Shown: in pieces, positions 22,220 through 31,060 of the stretch | Numbering within the stretch: position 1 is the stretch's first letter | How the letters are laid out: every line of letters starts with the position of its first letter | Assembly: GCA_032768795.1 (NCBI GenBank) | Contig: CP136490.1 | Location: forward strand, 7,688,001 to 7,752,000 | Direction of reading: 5' to 3' | Length of the DNA: 64,000 bases | Source: Tremella fuciformis | Lineage: Eukaryota > Basidiomycota > Tremellomycetes > Tremellales > Tremellaceae | The notes under the pieces: model-generated | What the model was told of the DNA's origin: nothing | The model's input: the letters and a program-made list of their open reading frames with translations, nothing else | The model's database searches: none | Program-made: the position numbers and the translations under genes

Positions 22220-22833
22220 ATGGCCGACAATTCTGAAGATGAAGACAGAAAGCCCAACGATAAAGGCAAAGGCAAGCAGATTGCCCGGGATTCTGGGCTT
22301 TGGGAAGATCGCCCTTCTGTTGATGGGAGTAGAGACGCATTTTTCGACAGGCCCTCCAAAATACGTTCGATGACGAGGATCCTTTTGCAGATGTGGAGGT
22401 ACAGGTAAAGCACAGTTCGGTTGTACAACAGCTGTTGGACGAGACCAGGGCCTCGCAAGCAGCCAGCCAGCCTGTCACCAACCTGACAATGCACGGAGCG
22501 CAGCCAGTGAGCCTCTTCATTGACGAGGAAGCCCAGATGGCATTGGCGATCAAAAGATCCTTGAACGATCCAGCAGCAGGACCGGTTCAGAGCAGCTCCC
22601 AAGGCCAATCGGGCGTGAGCGGCAACGCCTCCAAAATCATCATCCCGGATGTCTGGGAGGCTCTGGATGAAGACTTCCGGAGCCGGAAATATCCGACACT
22701 GGCTAGCGTCTATGACGGGATCGTATCTGTGGAGGATGTGAATAAAGACACTTTCGACACTGAGCTCCGAGATCTCCAGGTCTACCGCGATCAGCCGCTG
22801 CTAGAACCAATTCAAGACTCGAGTCGCGGATAA
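22220..22833 (+). CDS. UIM-bearing small protein, accessory family member
   Basis: 189-residue protein if a 44-nt intron (22405-22448, CAG/gtaaag...gaccag) is removed; exon lengths 185 and 385 nt stay in frame. It starts MADNSEDEDRKPNDKGKGKQ. Residues ~86-101 (DEEAQMALAIKRSLND) fit the ubiquitin-interacting motif: acidic stretch, hydrophobic, x-x-Ala-x3-Ser-x-x-acidic. Residues ~135-168 (RKYPTLASVYDG, DTFDTELRDL) match the C-terminal module of the 25.2-kb gene (SQYPTLTKVFDD, RMFDAELLSW). An alternative reading keeps an acidic frame before the UIM (NTFDDEDPFADVEVQ), which would need a 32-nt intron. The TATA box is 118 bp upstream. A role in ubiquitin binding is inferred from the motif only. 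Confidence 0.65.
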
Positions 22834-23859
22834 ATGACTGGTATACCGCGTCCATACTTGTAGATTCTCACTCACTCCACCAAGGATTTACTAGACTTTG
22901 TTTACCTGCATACATCCCTGCGCCGCTCAGTATATACATATCGATCTATGAGCAAGAGTCCACATTGTAGGCATTTATTTCCCAGACTCCTTGCTAATCA
23001 GTGCGATCTCATGCAACATTGCCAACTAGTCGGGGAGGATTCGGCCGCCATTCCGCTTGTTTTGCGGCTCACCGGCGCCAATGCACAACCGGGGGGGGTC
23101 TTCTCGCGCGCCAGGACTGAACAGTGAGACGCTGATCCTGTTGAATTCGCCGGATTAAAGCGCGCACGGACCCCCCTCCCTGCCCTGTCAGTCTACATTG
23201 TTGAAAACAAGCGATCACGCAACCGAGTGTCTAGGCCGTTGAGTAGAAATATGCCACAAATACGGCCTTCTTGAAGGGTCAAGAGGTACCACACTCCCAG
23301 CACCGCAAGAACACTGCTCATAAGAGCTTTGCGCCAGATACAGCAGCGCCGAAACTCCCTGGGCCGGCAAGGCCTGTACTGATCAATGGTGTAGCAGGCT
23401 AAGCAGGTCTTTCGGACTGCTCAAAGAATGCTGAGAGGTATTGTACGAAGCCTCCTGCCAGAGAGGATGAGCTGACGAGGGAGTCATCCACGACTTGAAA
23501 ATGCAGATGGAAGCCCGCTGACAGACAGGGACACGATCCCATGCCCGGTGCGCTTGCTCATCGAGCTGCGAATCCGGGCTGTTTCAACTGCTCTATCTGG
23601 CCGGATCTCGATATTTCGCACGGACTCACATTCACATGCCATGGCTAATGACATCCCCACAATCCCATATACGATCCTTTGGGGCTTGCTACCATTTCAC
23701 CTACAGACATTTCAGCTGGTCCCGGGGGACATGGGCATGCGCATGATATGGCATGCGAGCGTCTCAAGGACCCATAAATACCTTCGGCAAGTGGAAGCCC
23801 ACCTGAAAGAGCAGACTCTTCCTTGGACCAGGTGTAGCTCGGAACGATCACTGGCTAGT
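22834..23859. other. Intergenic with G/C-run inverted repeat
   Basis: No supported exon. GGGGGGTC near 23092-23100 faces GACCCCCC near 23168-23176, with CGCG-rich inner arms. A CCATAAATA element at 23772-23780 is the probable TATA box for the next gene. Confidence 0.4.
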
Positions 23860-24495
23860 ATGTCCGAGGACGTCCACATGACTTGGGATCCGCCCTCAGG
23901 CGAGCCCACCACTCATGTTGGATATATCTCCCATTACCCTCCGGGAAGAACGGATAGAAGGGGCCCACAATCTGACATAGCCGAGGCCATAGCCTATGGA
24001 GCGTATGATCCCCAAGATTATCAGACCACCGTCAAGGACAGCGATAGACGCACTCATTGCCCGCAAGACGACGATTATCAGACGCTCATGTATTCGCATT
24101 TTCACTACGATAATTCGAGTGCACAGACCCAGACAGAGGACCACAGAGAGACTTGGAATCACTCTGGCTCCTGGGCCGCCAGTGGCGGCGGCCAGATGAC
24201 TGCTTCTCACTATCCCACCCAACTTGACATGGATGACGATGATATGACGTGCGGTCAAGCTGGTATGGAGGTAGAATTCTTCGGTCAACAGCCCTTAACG
24301 CTGCGCCCGAAACATAGCCCGAGTTCCGCTGAACTTCGTTCGAACAGAAAAAGCGGGTACAGGCCTGGTCAAACGCGCAGTCGAGTGCCACTTGCTTCTA
24401 TCGATGAAGGGAAGGAGATGACAAGCAGAGCGATCCAAACGAGCAGATCGATCCAAACGAGCAATGCTATGCGCCGATCCAGGATGGACGCTTAG
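23860..24495 (+). CDS. Acidic protein, second accessory family, member 1
   Basis: 211-residue single-exon protein starting MSEDVHMTWDPPSGEPTTHV. It is Tyr-, Asp- and His-rich in the middle (DPQDYQTTVKDSD, DYQTLMYSHFHYD), has a run QLDMDDDDMTCGQAGM at ~127-142, and ends in a basic, Ser-rich tail (NRKSGYRPGQTRSR, RAIQTSRSIQTSNAM). It shares layout and short motifs with the 28.4-kb gene: an (S/D)-x-D-(V/I)-x-M start, the acidic DDMT block, then a basic tail with LAS. The frame is open upstream to 23548, but the CCATAAATA at 23772 lies inside that extension, so the ATG at 23860 is preferred. No domain is recognised. Confidence 0.5.
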   Translation: MSEDVHMTWDPPSGEPTTHVGYISHYPPGRTDRRGPQSDIAEAIAYGAYDPQDYQTTVKDSDRRTHCPQDDDYQTLMYSHFHYDNSSAQTQTEDHRETWNHSGSWAASGGGQMTASHYPTQLDMDDDDMTCGQAGMEVEFFGQQPLTLRPKHSPSSAELRSNRKSGYRPGQTRSRVPLASIDEGKEMTSRAIQTSRSIQTSNAMRRSRMDA

Positions 24496-25181
24496 CCTAT
24501 GGTATGTACCATAGTGGTCATGCAAACACCTCGTTCCTCAAAAGACCTTCCGGAGCGCCGTCCACTTACTGCTCCCCTCCCCGCCATCGATTGGACTCCA
24601 GTGTTTCCACGTTGGGATAGCGCTTGGGCCCCACGCACAGCGCCGATCCGGACTGTTCAGCAACGTCGCAGTGCATTTTCAGACAATCTGATCTCTTCGC
24701 CACCCTCACTGTCACTGCATGCAAACCGTATAAGACTCCGTCTATGAGCAATCTGCGGGCATCCGCAAAGCGACAGGTGCAGAAGCCGATGGTGGCGTAG
24801 TGAGTGAATGCTCTGTTATCATTCGCTTCCAGGTCAGGTGTGAGTCCTTCGTGGGTGGCAAACCTCGCGTGGTGTTAGTCTTCCAATTATCGGAATGCGG
24901 TTGCAATTATTGGTCTGCCAACCGCGTTCCGACATGTGCAGACTTTTGTAATGGCACTGGTGGGAAGAGATTCATTGGCAAAAGAGCGAATCGAACCTGT
25001 CGGACAACCCGAAGCCGTGGAGTGGACTCCGTTCGGTGGAGTCTCTGCAAAAGACCGACAGTCTGCGGCTATATATGCCGGGTCATGGGATGCTGAGCAT
25101 CTTATTCCACTGCTGCGCTCCCACCCCAAGTGTGGCAGGCATTTTGCGGCCCCAAACACACAGACAACGATTTTTGTCGTC
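24496..25181. other. Intergenic, promoter of the 25.2-kb gene
   Basis: No supported exon. A TATATAT at 25070-25076 lies about 110 bp before the next ATG. Confidence 0.45.
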
Positions 25182-25739
25182 ATGGACATGACATATACTT
25201 CGTGCGGTGATGGTCAAAGCGAAGCCCGGGAGTCACACCAGGAAACCCGTGCGATGCAGGATGGCAGGGAGCATCCTGCAGGCAACGAGACCGTGACTGC
25301 CGTTTTTCAGACGATACACGAAGAGCCAGATATCCTGTGTGACCAGGATGGCAATACGCATCCCGAAGTGCGCGCGTTCCTTGATACGCCTGCGAGAGAC
25401 AGAACCGCACGTAGCTCATCAAACGGTGCCCGGTCGTACTCGGCCGAAGACAGATTCGCCACGGATCTCGCAGTCGCGACGCTTCTGTGTCCTCCCGAGC
25501 CTTTCGATACTCCAGTGGCACCAGCAAGTCGCGAGACGACTGGAAAGGAAACGGACGGGCAATCGCTCATGACCCGCATCCCGATAACTTGGTCCAAGAT
25601 GGACAGTGGGAAACGCCGCTCCCAGTATCCTACACTAACAAAAGTCTTCGACGACGGGTGCGCAGCGAAGGATATTGACCATCGCATGTTCGACGCGGAG
25701 CTGCTCAGCTGGGCTGGTGCAGGTGGACCGTGCGATTAG
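25182..25739 (+). CDS. Accessory family member with HPEV and C-terminal module
   Basis: 185-residue single-exon protein starting MDMTYTSCGDGQSEARESHQ. Residues ~47-66 (EPDILCDQDGNTHPEVRAFL) match the truncated 13.7-kb gene. Residues ~145-178 (RRSQYPTLTKVFDDG, HRMFDAELLSW) match the 22.2-kb UIM gene. A position equivalent to the UIM (EDRFATDLAVATLL) has lost the key Ser, so the motif looks degenerate. This gene thus links the HPEV and the YPTL sub-groups and shows they are one family. The frame is open further upstream to 24936, but the TATATAT at 25070 argues for the ATG at 25182. Function unknown. Confidence 0.6.
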   Translation: MDMTYTSCGDGQSEARESHQETRAMQDGREHPAGNETVTAVFQTIHEEPDILCDQDGNTHPEVRAFLDTPARDRTARSSSNGARSYSAEDRFATDLAVATLLCPPEPFDTPVAPASRETTGKETDGQSLMTRIPITWSKMDSGKRRSQYPTLTKVFDDGCAAKDIDHRMFDAELLSWAGAGGPCD

Positions 25740-26410
25740 CTACAGTACCCGCGTCGTGTGAGAGCGCCCAACATGTACTTTGATAGCAGATCTTCATGTC
25801 AGAGTCGTTTCGGCTGTCAGGCGAGGTCCTGTGCACCCTAACATTCAGACTCTTCTAGGATACTGTACGCTCTATTCGTCCCTGCGTCACAATCCCTGGT
25901 ATGGTACATGTTGTCGAGGGAAAGTCGCCCTACTCGAAGGCTCCCACTCCAACGGGGCTGCCTTGGAGTACATATATTGCGGGCGAGGCGAAATCATGCC
26001 GGCCGGTTCGCAACGAAGTTCAGCTCCATTGCGACTGCTGCAGAATTTGCGAAAGTCGGAGCCGTCATTTCAGATAATTTTATCCTCCAATGTGGTCGGT
26101 CATGGTGACGAGCTGGTCCTGCGGGAGTCCCCCTCCGCCAATTACCGTGCTAGCCCGCTTCTAGATACTGCAAGTGTGTCAAATCCCCAGGGGACATCAT
26201 ACAGTTGATTCGATTTTCGGTGTCTTGCAAATTCTCAAGCGCTCTCCTTTCACCGTCAGAGTGTCAGAGGGGGAACCTTGTGAACAAGCACATCCACATT
26301 CGCCACTGTATAAAGGGGACATGCACTTCACGCTCTGATCCTTCCTGTATACCCAGGAGACTGGCATTTAGGTGACTTCTGCTTTTTTGCGAACGCGAAG
26401 CGACGACAGC
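25740..26410. other. Intergenic, promoter of the 26.4-kb gene
   Basis: A 142-codon + frame at 25780 has no motif and is not called. TATAAAG lies at 26309, about 100 bp before the next ATG. Confidence 0.4.
26309..26315 (+). promoter_or_regulatory. TATA box of the 26.4-kb UIM gene
   Basis: TATAAAG, 102 bp before the ATG at 26411. Confidence 0.65.
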
Positions 26411-27537
26411 ATGACTGAAGACGACATCGCGACTCGAACCCCAACTTCGGTGAAACAGGGCAAGCAGCCAGCGCGTGACGATGGCGAAGTTCCTCTCCTC
26501 AGCTCCTCGCCTGAGGAAATATCTCCTCCATCGTCTCCTTCACCTCAAGAGTACGGTGAGAGGGACTGCCTGATTGAGGTACGGCGGTTGATGATGCAGA
26601 TGGCAATGCAAAAGCTGGGATTGGATTTGATGTTTTGCAAACCGGCAGCACGACACTCGGTCGTAACTGGTGGCGGCCCGGAGACGTCGAGCTTGGTGAA
26701 GCTGATTCAGACGATGATCCAGATATGCAAGCGGTCATACAACTTTCGAGAGAATCGTACGAAGAAGAGGAGGCTGCCCGTCAAGGACAGCCTGTCGGTA
26801 TGGGGACCTCCAGCGTCCATCGACCAGCTGTGGCAAGCGGATCGGGAGCAGCGTTCGCTTCCTCCGCGGCGATGGTCAAGCTCCCCGCTTCTGAGTATCT
26901 TTCTCAAAATCACGAGCTCGCAGCACTCGACGAGCAATCGGTTGACCCAGATCTCAACAGTCTGGACCCGCTTGAGGAGGAGTACCGCGCTGTGGAGCGA
27001 CTTATCCTGCAGCATGCTGAAGAAGATAAAACACCTCTATTCGTTGGGACGAGACCTCTGACTGACGAAGAAACTCAGTCAGGTTTGAGGCCCTCTCCCA
27101 GAAGAACAAGCTCTGAAAAGGATGCAGACGATGGATCCGAGGAATTGCAGATGGCTATTGAAGCGTCTCTAGCCAAAAGCTTCCCGTCCCAGGATGCTGC
27201 TGAGTCTGGAAGACAGACAGTTGCCCTCCACCCGCCTACAAGCAGCGGGGAAGCGGACAGCGCGACTGCTCAAGCCCCAAGCCTCGACTTCGCTTGGAAA
27301 GGGGACTCTGAACAGCTGAGCGTCTTGCTTCAGGCGGATCCCAACTTCCTCTATTCAGCAACATTCGATAGATGTCGGCATCGTTTTGGCAAGATGTCCG
27401 TTACTGAGGCTGATGAATTCCCAGAGCTCGGAATTGCCTGGAGTCAGACGGGAAACACGGGACCCTATGCGTTGTCCGAGCGTCTTGCGCTTGCGGAACA
27501 GGCGTCCCGCTTCTATCACAGGGTGGAGGACGAGTAA
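26411..27537 (+). CDS. Two-UIM accessory family member
   Basis: 360-residue acidic protein, exons 26411-26555 and 26600-27537, with a 44-nt intron (gtgaga...gatgcag). It starts MTEDDIATRTPTSVKQGKQP, echoing the KGKGKQIARD stretch of the 22.2-kb gene. Residues ~228-243 (SEELQMAIEASLAKS) are a textbook UIM. Residues ~87-102 (DPDMQAVIQLSRESYEEEE) are a second one, with Val at the usual Ala. Between them lie an Ala/Ser stretch and Glu-rich helices (DPLEEEYRAVERLILQHAEE). The C-terminal 80 residues (FAWKGDSEQLSVLLQADPNF, AEQASRFYHRVEDE) may be a diverged form of the shared module. Tandem UIMs suggest ubiquitin-chain binding, by inference. It is the largest member of the group. Confidence 0.65.
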
Positions 27538-28443
27538 CGCTCACCCGTCTCCTTGACAACTCGTCTCGAAGTCTCGGCGTCTGTTGCCTGCTCAGAGACT
27601 GACCGGTCTGCGTCCCATCACAATGCATATATCTTTGACCCTTGCTTGGCTGAGTCCGCAGCGACGTGCGCTCGATATGACCGCTGGTTCGTCCGACCAT
27701 TTCTCGTTCTCCTCCGCTCACAATGTTGATCAGATGTGGCCGAGACTTCAAAAGGGCAGGACAACTCTGCGACTCCTGCGCAATGATTTCTCATCCCAAA
27801 GACCCACCTGTATTTTGGCAAGCGTCCGTCCAGGTTTCTTCCAAAACGGGACCCAGATCGGCATGGGGAAGGGAGGACTACTCCGTCCGTCCCAAAGCAA
27901 GGTTTTTGGCTTTCCCAGCTACTGCTGCATCTCATGCTGTCAGCTCGCCATGAATGGGGGACCTTGATGTGAGTCACAGAACTGCTATATATCACAACGA
28001 TGAGCCGGGTGCGGGTCGAAACGATGTATACCTCGATTCATTTGCTATAAAAACTAGCCTCACGAATGCATGGCCCAGCACGTGAAAGCCACAGCAGATC
28101 TCCGTTTGGCCTCGCGTGCTCCAAGTGGTGGCAGCAGACTGGAAGATACAGTAGCTGGCGTCAACATCTGGGCAGCGCGTAGACCAGCCGAGACGGACAC
28201 AGCCGCCTCCACAGACGATCATATTTCCCACGAATGATTTGTCCTTTGATGCTTGCGTTCCATCACGAACGTCATTCCCGGCACGAGGCTCCGTTGTTCG
28301 CTGTCTCCGCTTTGTTTGGAGACATCATGTGCTCCGTCACAAACGCCATGACATGCCTGCTATAGGGGTCCTAGAGATCGATGTGCTTCCGAGAAGGTCG
28401 CCTTTTAGTCAGTGACTTGCGAAAGACAGGGGTCTCTTGTGCC
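27538..28443. other. Accessory intergenic DNA
   Basis: Overlapping frames of 75-127 codons on both strands (27584-27995) show no motif. Two TATA-like strings (27988, 28045) precede the next gene by several hundred bases; a weaker ctatagggg lies ~85 bp upstream of it. Confidence 0.4.
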
Positions 28444-29112
28444 ATGGACCAGGATATTCAGATGAGCGAAGCCAGCCTGCAAGACAGCGCCTATACCGCG
28501 TACCACTGGCGCTTTGATTCTGACCAAGTCCGACGCAATGGTCAAACGACCCACTTCGATGCTATGCCACAGGGACGCGAGATCACCATGACGGAGGACC
28601 AAGCGGAAATTCAACCACCTCGGGACAGAGTGCGCCATTCCCCTGAACGTCTGGAACTCCACCAAGTGGAAGACGCCACTCATGACTCTGACATTGATCT
28701 GCTGACTGAAGAGGCATCTTTTGACCCCGTCAGTGTCAACTACGCTGGGTTATGGACGATCCAAGGAGGTCTTCTCTCGGACAACAATCTCTATCCGTCG
28801 GAAATGCAGCTCGAAGAAGACGATATGACGATGTTCGAAGAGCAAGACTGGCTGGATACTGCCGAGCCGATGATGACGGACGTGGCGGTATCGTCCGCGT
28901 CCGCCTCGGCGCGTCAACCTTCTGATGCTCAACGAGAGACAGCTGTGAAGGCGAGAAGAAGATCGCGGAGGCACCTGGCACTCGCCCGTACACTTACGCC
29001 AAGTAGACAGCGTGAACCTGTCTTCCGGAGTGCACAGGAGAAAGGGTCACTTGCTAGCTATCGCGCGTTTCGTGCTTCTCGCACTGTGCCAGACAATAGT
29101 GGACGACCGTAA
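28444..29112 (+). CDS. Acidic protein, second accessory family, member 2
   Basis: 222-residue single-exon protein starting MDQDIQMSEASLQDSAYTAY. It has an acidic centre (MQLEEDDMTMFEEQDWLDT) and a basic Arg/Ser-rich tail (VKARRRSRRHLALARTLTPS, EKGSLASYRAFRASR). The order acidic N-terminus, DDMT block, basic tail repeats that of the 23.9-kb gene, with scattered identities, so the two look like old paralogues. The tail could be a nuclear signal. No known domain, no signal peptide. The frame is open to 28381, but the ATG at 28444 (gccATGG) has the better context. Confidence 0.5.
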   Translation: MDQDIQMSEASLQDSAYTAYHWRFDSDQVRRNGQTTHFDAMPQGREITMTEDQAEIQPPRDRVRHSPERLELHQVEDATHDSDIDLLTEEASFDPVSVNYAGLWTIQGGLLSDNNLYPSEMQLEEDDMTMFEEQDWLDTAEPMMTDVAVSSASASARQPSDAQRETAVKARRRSRRHLALARTLTPSRQREPVFRSAQEKGSLASYRAFRASRTVPDNSGRP

Positions 29113-29813
29113 ATTGCTCTACGTCAGGTCAGGAGTTCAACGAAATGCAGGAATATATCTAATCCTCGTTCCGAAGTCTTCTAAAGATCTTAACTCCACA
29201 GTGAGCCACAAAGCGGGGCACGTAGCCGGGCTTCGAAAGCGCCGGTCCATGGAGTGTTGAAAGGTCATGAACCCACCCCACTAACAGCTTATTTCCCCTC
29301 CAGGACTTGATTCTAGCGTCAGGACGGCCTAGCGCTTCTCAAAGAAACATTTTGAAAACGTCCAGGATGGGTGGGGGTGCTTTGCCTTTTTCCTTTGGCG
29401 ACATCGTCATCAAGGTTGATGTCGTTGCGCCGAATTTACGCAACGATTGCCCAAGTAAATCCAATATCAATTCAAGGCGATGCCATTGCCTTGGTGCACT
29501 GCGTGTGAGGCTCTGTCGCATGACGAAGACAGCTGGTCCCAATGTGATTGGCAACATCGAATATTCGAGAAAGACATGTTTGTCTACGGTCTAGGAATCG
29601 CAAATCAGCTGGATATCTTCACTTCAGAGATGCACCTCGTAGAAGCCCCGTTGGGGGTGGAGCCTGTCAAGGGAAGGTGTGCATTCGTTAGGCGATCCTA
29701 TGAGAATAAATACCTAAAGGGACATTTCGGCCCATGCTGTCCACACCCATATATATCTCGCTCAAGTCCATCTCACCCATTTCTCAATTCGGATAGGCTA
29801 GTGATTGCCCTGT
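29113..29813. other. Intergenic, promoter of the 29.8-kb gene
   Basis: No supported exon. TATATAT at 29750-29756 lies about 65 bp before the ATG at 29814. Confidence 0.45.
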
Positions 29814-30425
29814 ATGTCAGATCGCGAAGGACACTCATCACTCAAAGAGTCCAAAGAGGTGGAACGAGCGATTTTGGCATCCTTCGAAGACCTCCGGGGT
29901 CCTGACGGTCATGGGGGTACAAATGCAGGTCCCGGGAAAATCGACGGCATCAAAGAGGAGTCCCTCGAAGCAAGCTCAGTCATTACAAAGAGTAACGACT
30001 ATCCATCCGATCCGCCGCAGTCTACAGAGCATGCAGATACGGTGCATCAGGACAGCATCAAGGGAAAGGGAATCGATATGGGGCCCGATGCATCCACCCA
30101 CAACACTACTGACGATCCTGAGGACTGGACAAATCCCGAGACCATCTTGAACCTTACGAGTGAAATGCTTCTCACTTGGAGCGTTCCCAAGCGGGTTCTA
30201 ATGCTTAAGACCGCGAAATTTTACTGGGGTCCCGAAGAGTGGAAGACCGACTCGAAACGTAGCTTGCTGGCGAGCCTGTACCAGGGGTCAATGCAGACAT
30301 CTAGCCTGGATGACGAAGCCTGGGTCAAAGTAGGCGAGGGGATCACACGTACCGTCCGCGGCGTTACTTATGGATGGATCGAAAGTTGCTATTCTCGATC
30401 CAAAGTCTCGGACTTTCAGCACTAA
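29814..30425 (+). CDS. UIM-bearing accessory family member
   Basis: 203-residue single-exon protein starting MSDREGHSSLKESKEVERAI. Residues ~10-25 (KESKEVERAILASFEDL) fit the UIM consensus with Ala and Ser correctly spaced and an acidic end, here at the extreme N-terminus rather than mid-protein. KGKGIDMGPD at ~80 recalls the KGKGKQ stretch of the 22.2-kb gene. The C-terminal part (DSKRSLLASLYQGSMQTSSL, DDEAWVKVGE) aligns loosely with the module of the 22.2- and 25.2-kb genes (YPTLASVYDG). It marks the right end of the cluster before the conserved block. TATATAT is ~65 bp upstream. Confidence 0.62.
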   Translation: MSDREGHSSLKESKEVERAILASFEDLRGPDGHGGTNAGPGKIDGIKEESLEASSVITKSNDYPSDPPQSTEHADTVHQDSIKGKGIDMGPDASTHNTTDDPEDWTNPETILNLTSEMLLTWSVPKRVLMLKTAKFYWGPEEWKTDSKRSLLASLYQGSMQTSSLDDEAWVKVGEGITRTVRGVTYGWIESCYSRSKVSDFQH

Positions 30426-31060
30426 CGATCGCGACGGCTATTGCGGGAGGAACATGTGGCCTTTGGAGCGGTCCCACACTGACTTCGACCGATTGCCATC
30501 GTATTCCCCAGAGTGTAGATACCGCTCATGCATATCTGCATTTCACCGAAAGTGAAGGACTGTACGCAACACCGCTTGCCAGTGACAACAGGGGAGGGAT
30601 CTAAGGAAAGAATGCAGTGTCTCGAATGCTTTTCTTGTGGCCGACCTCCAGAGCTTTGCGTGCGTGGGGAAACCCGAGTGCCACAAGTGCCTGCCGCCAC
30701 ATTAGCAAATCCAGGTGGCGGATTTGTTCGGCCGTTTCTGCCACACAGGTTGACCGAACCGGTTATCGGGTGGCAAGTCGAATAACCGGGAAACGTCTCC
30801 CAGCCAAAAACAGGAGATGTCATTCCAACAAGCTCATATCCTCTCTCTTATATACGCGTTCAGACTGCATCCCTCAGTTTTGATCAATGACACTAGAGCA
30901 GTAGAACACTCATACCTCCCACTGTACACAGACTCCACTCGATGCTGCTCCGGTCCCACCCATCACTGCAACGATTGCCGAGATCACCGACGTCTCTGCG
31001 GTCCGTGAGTCCCCTTGTTCCACTGCAGCACCGCCATCAGCACTCATCGAACAGGTCATC
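30426..31060. other. Boundary between accessory region and conserved block
   Basis: No supported exon. TATATAC at 30849 may serve the carnitine acetyltransferase gene, with a ~200-base leader. Confidence 0.45.

Noticed and set aside
22313..22344. A 32-nt intron in the 22.2-kb gene (gttgat...cgacag)
   Set aside because: It would keep an attractive acidic peptide but is shorter than any secure intron here and has a poor donor; the 44-nt gtaaag intron was preferred, with the alternative noted.
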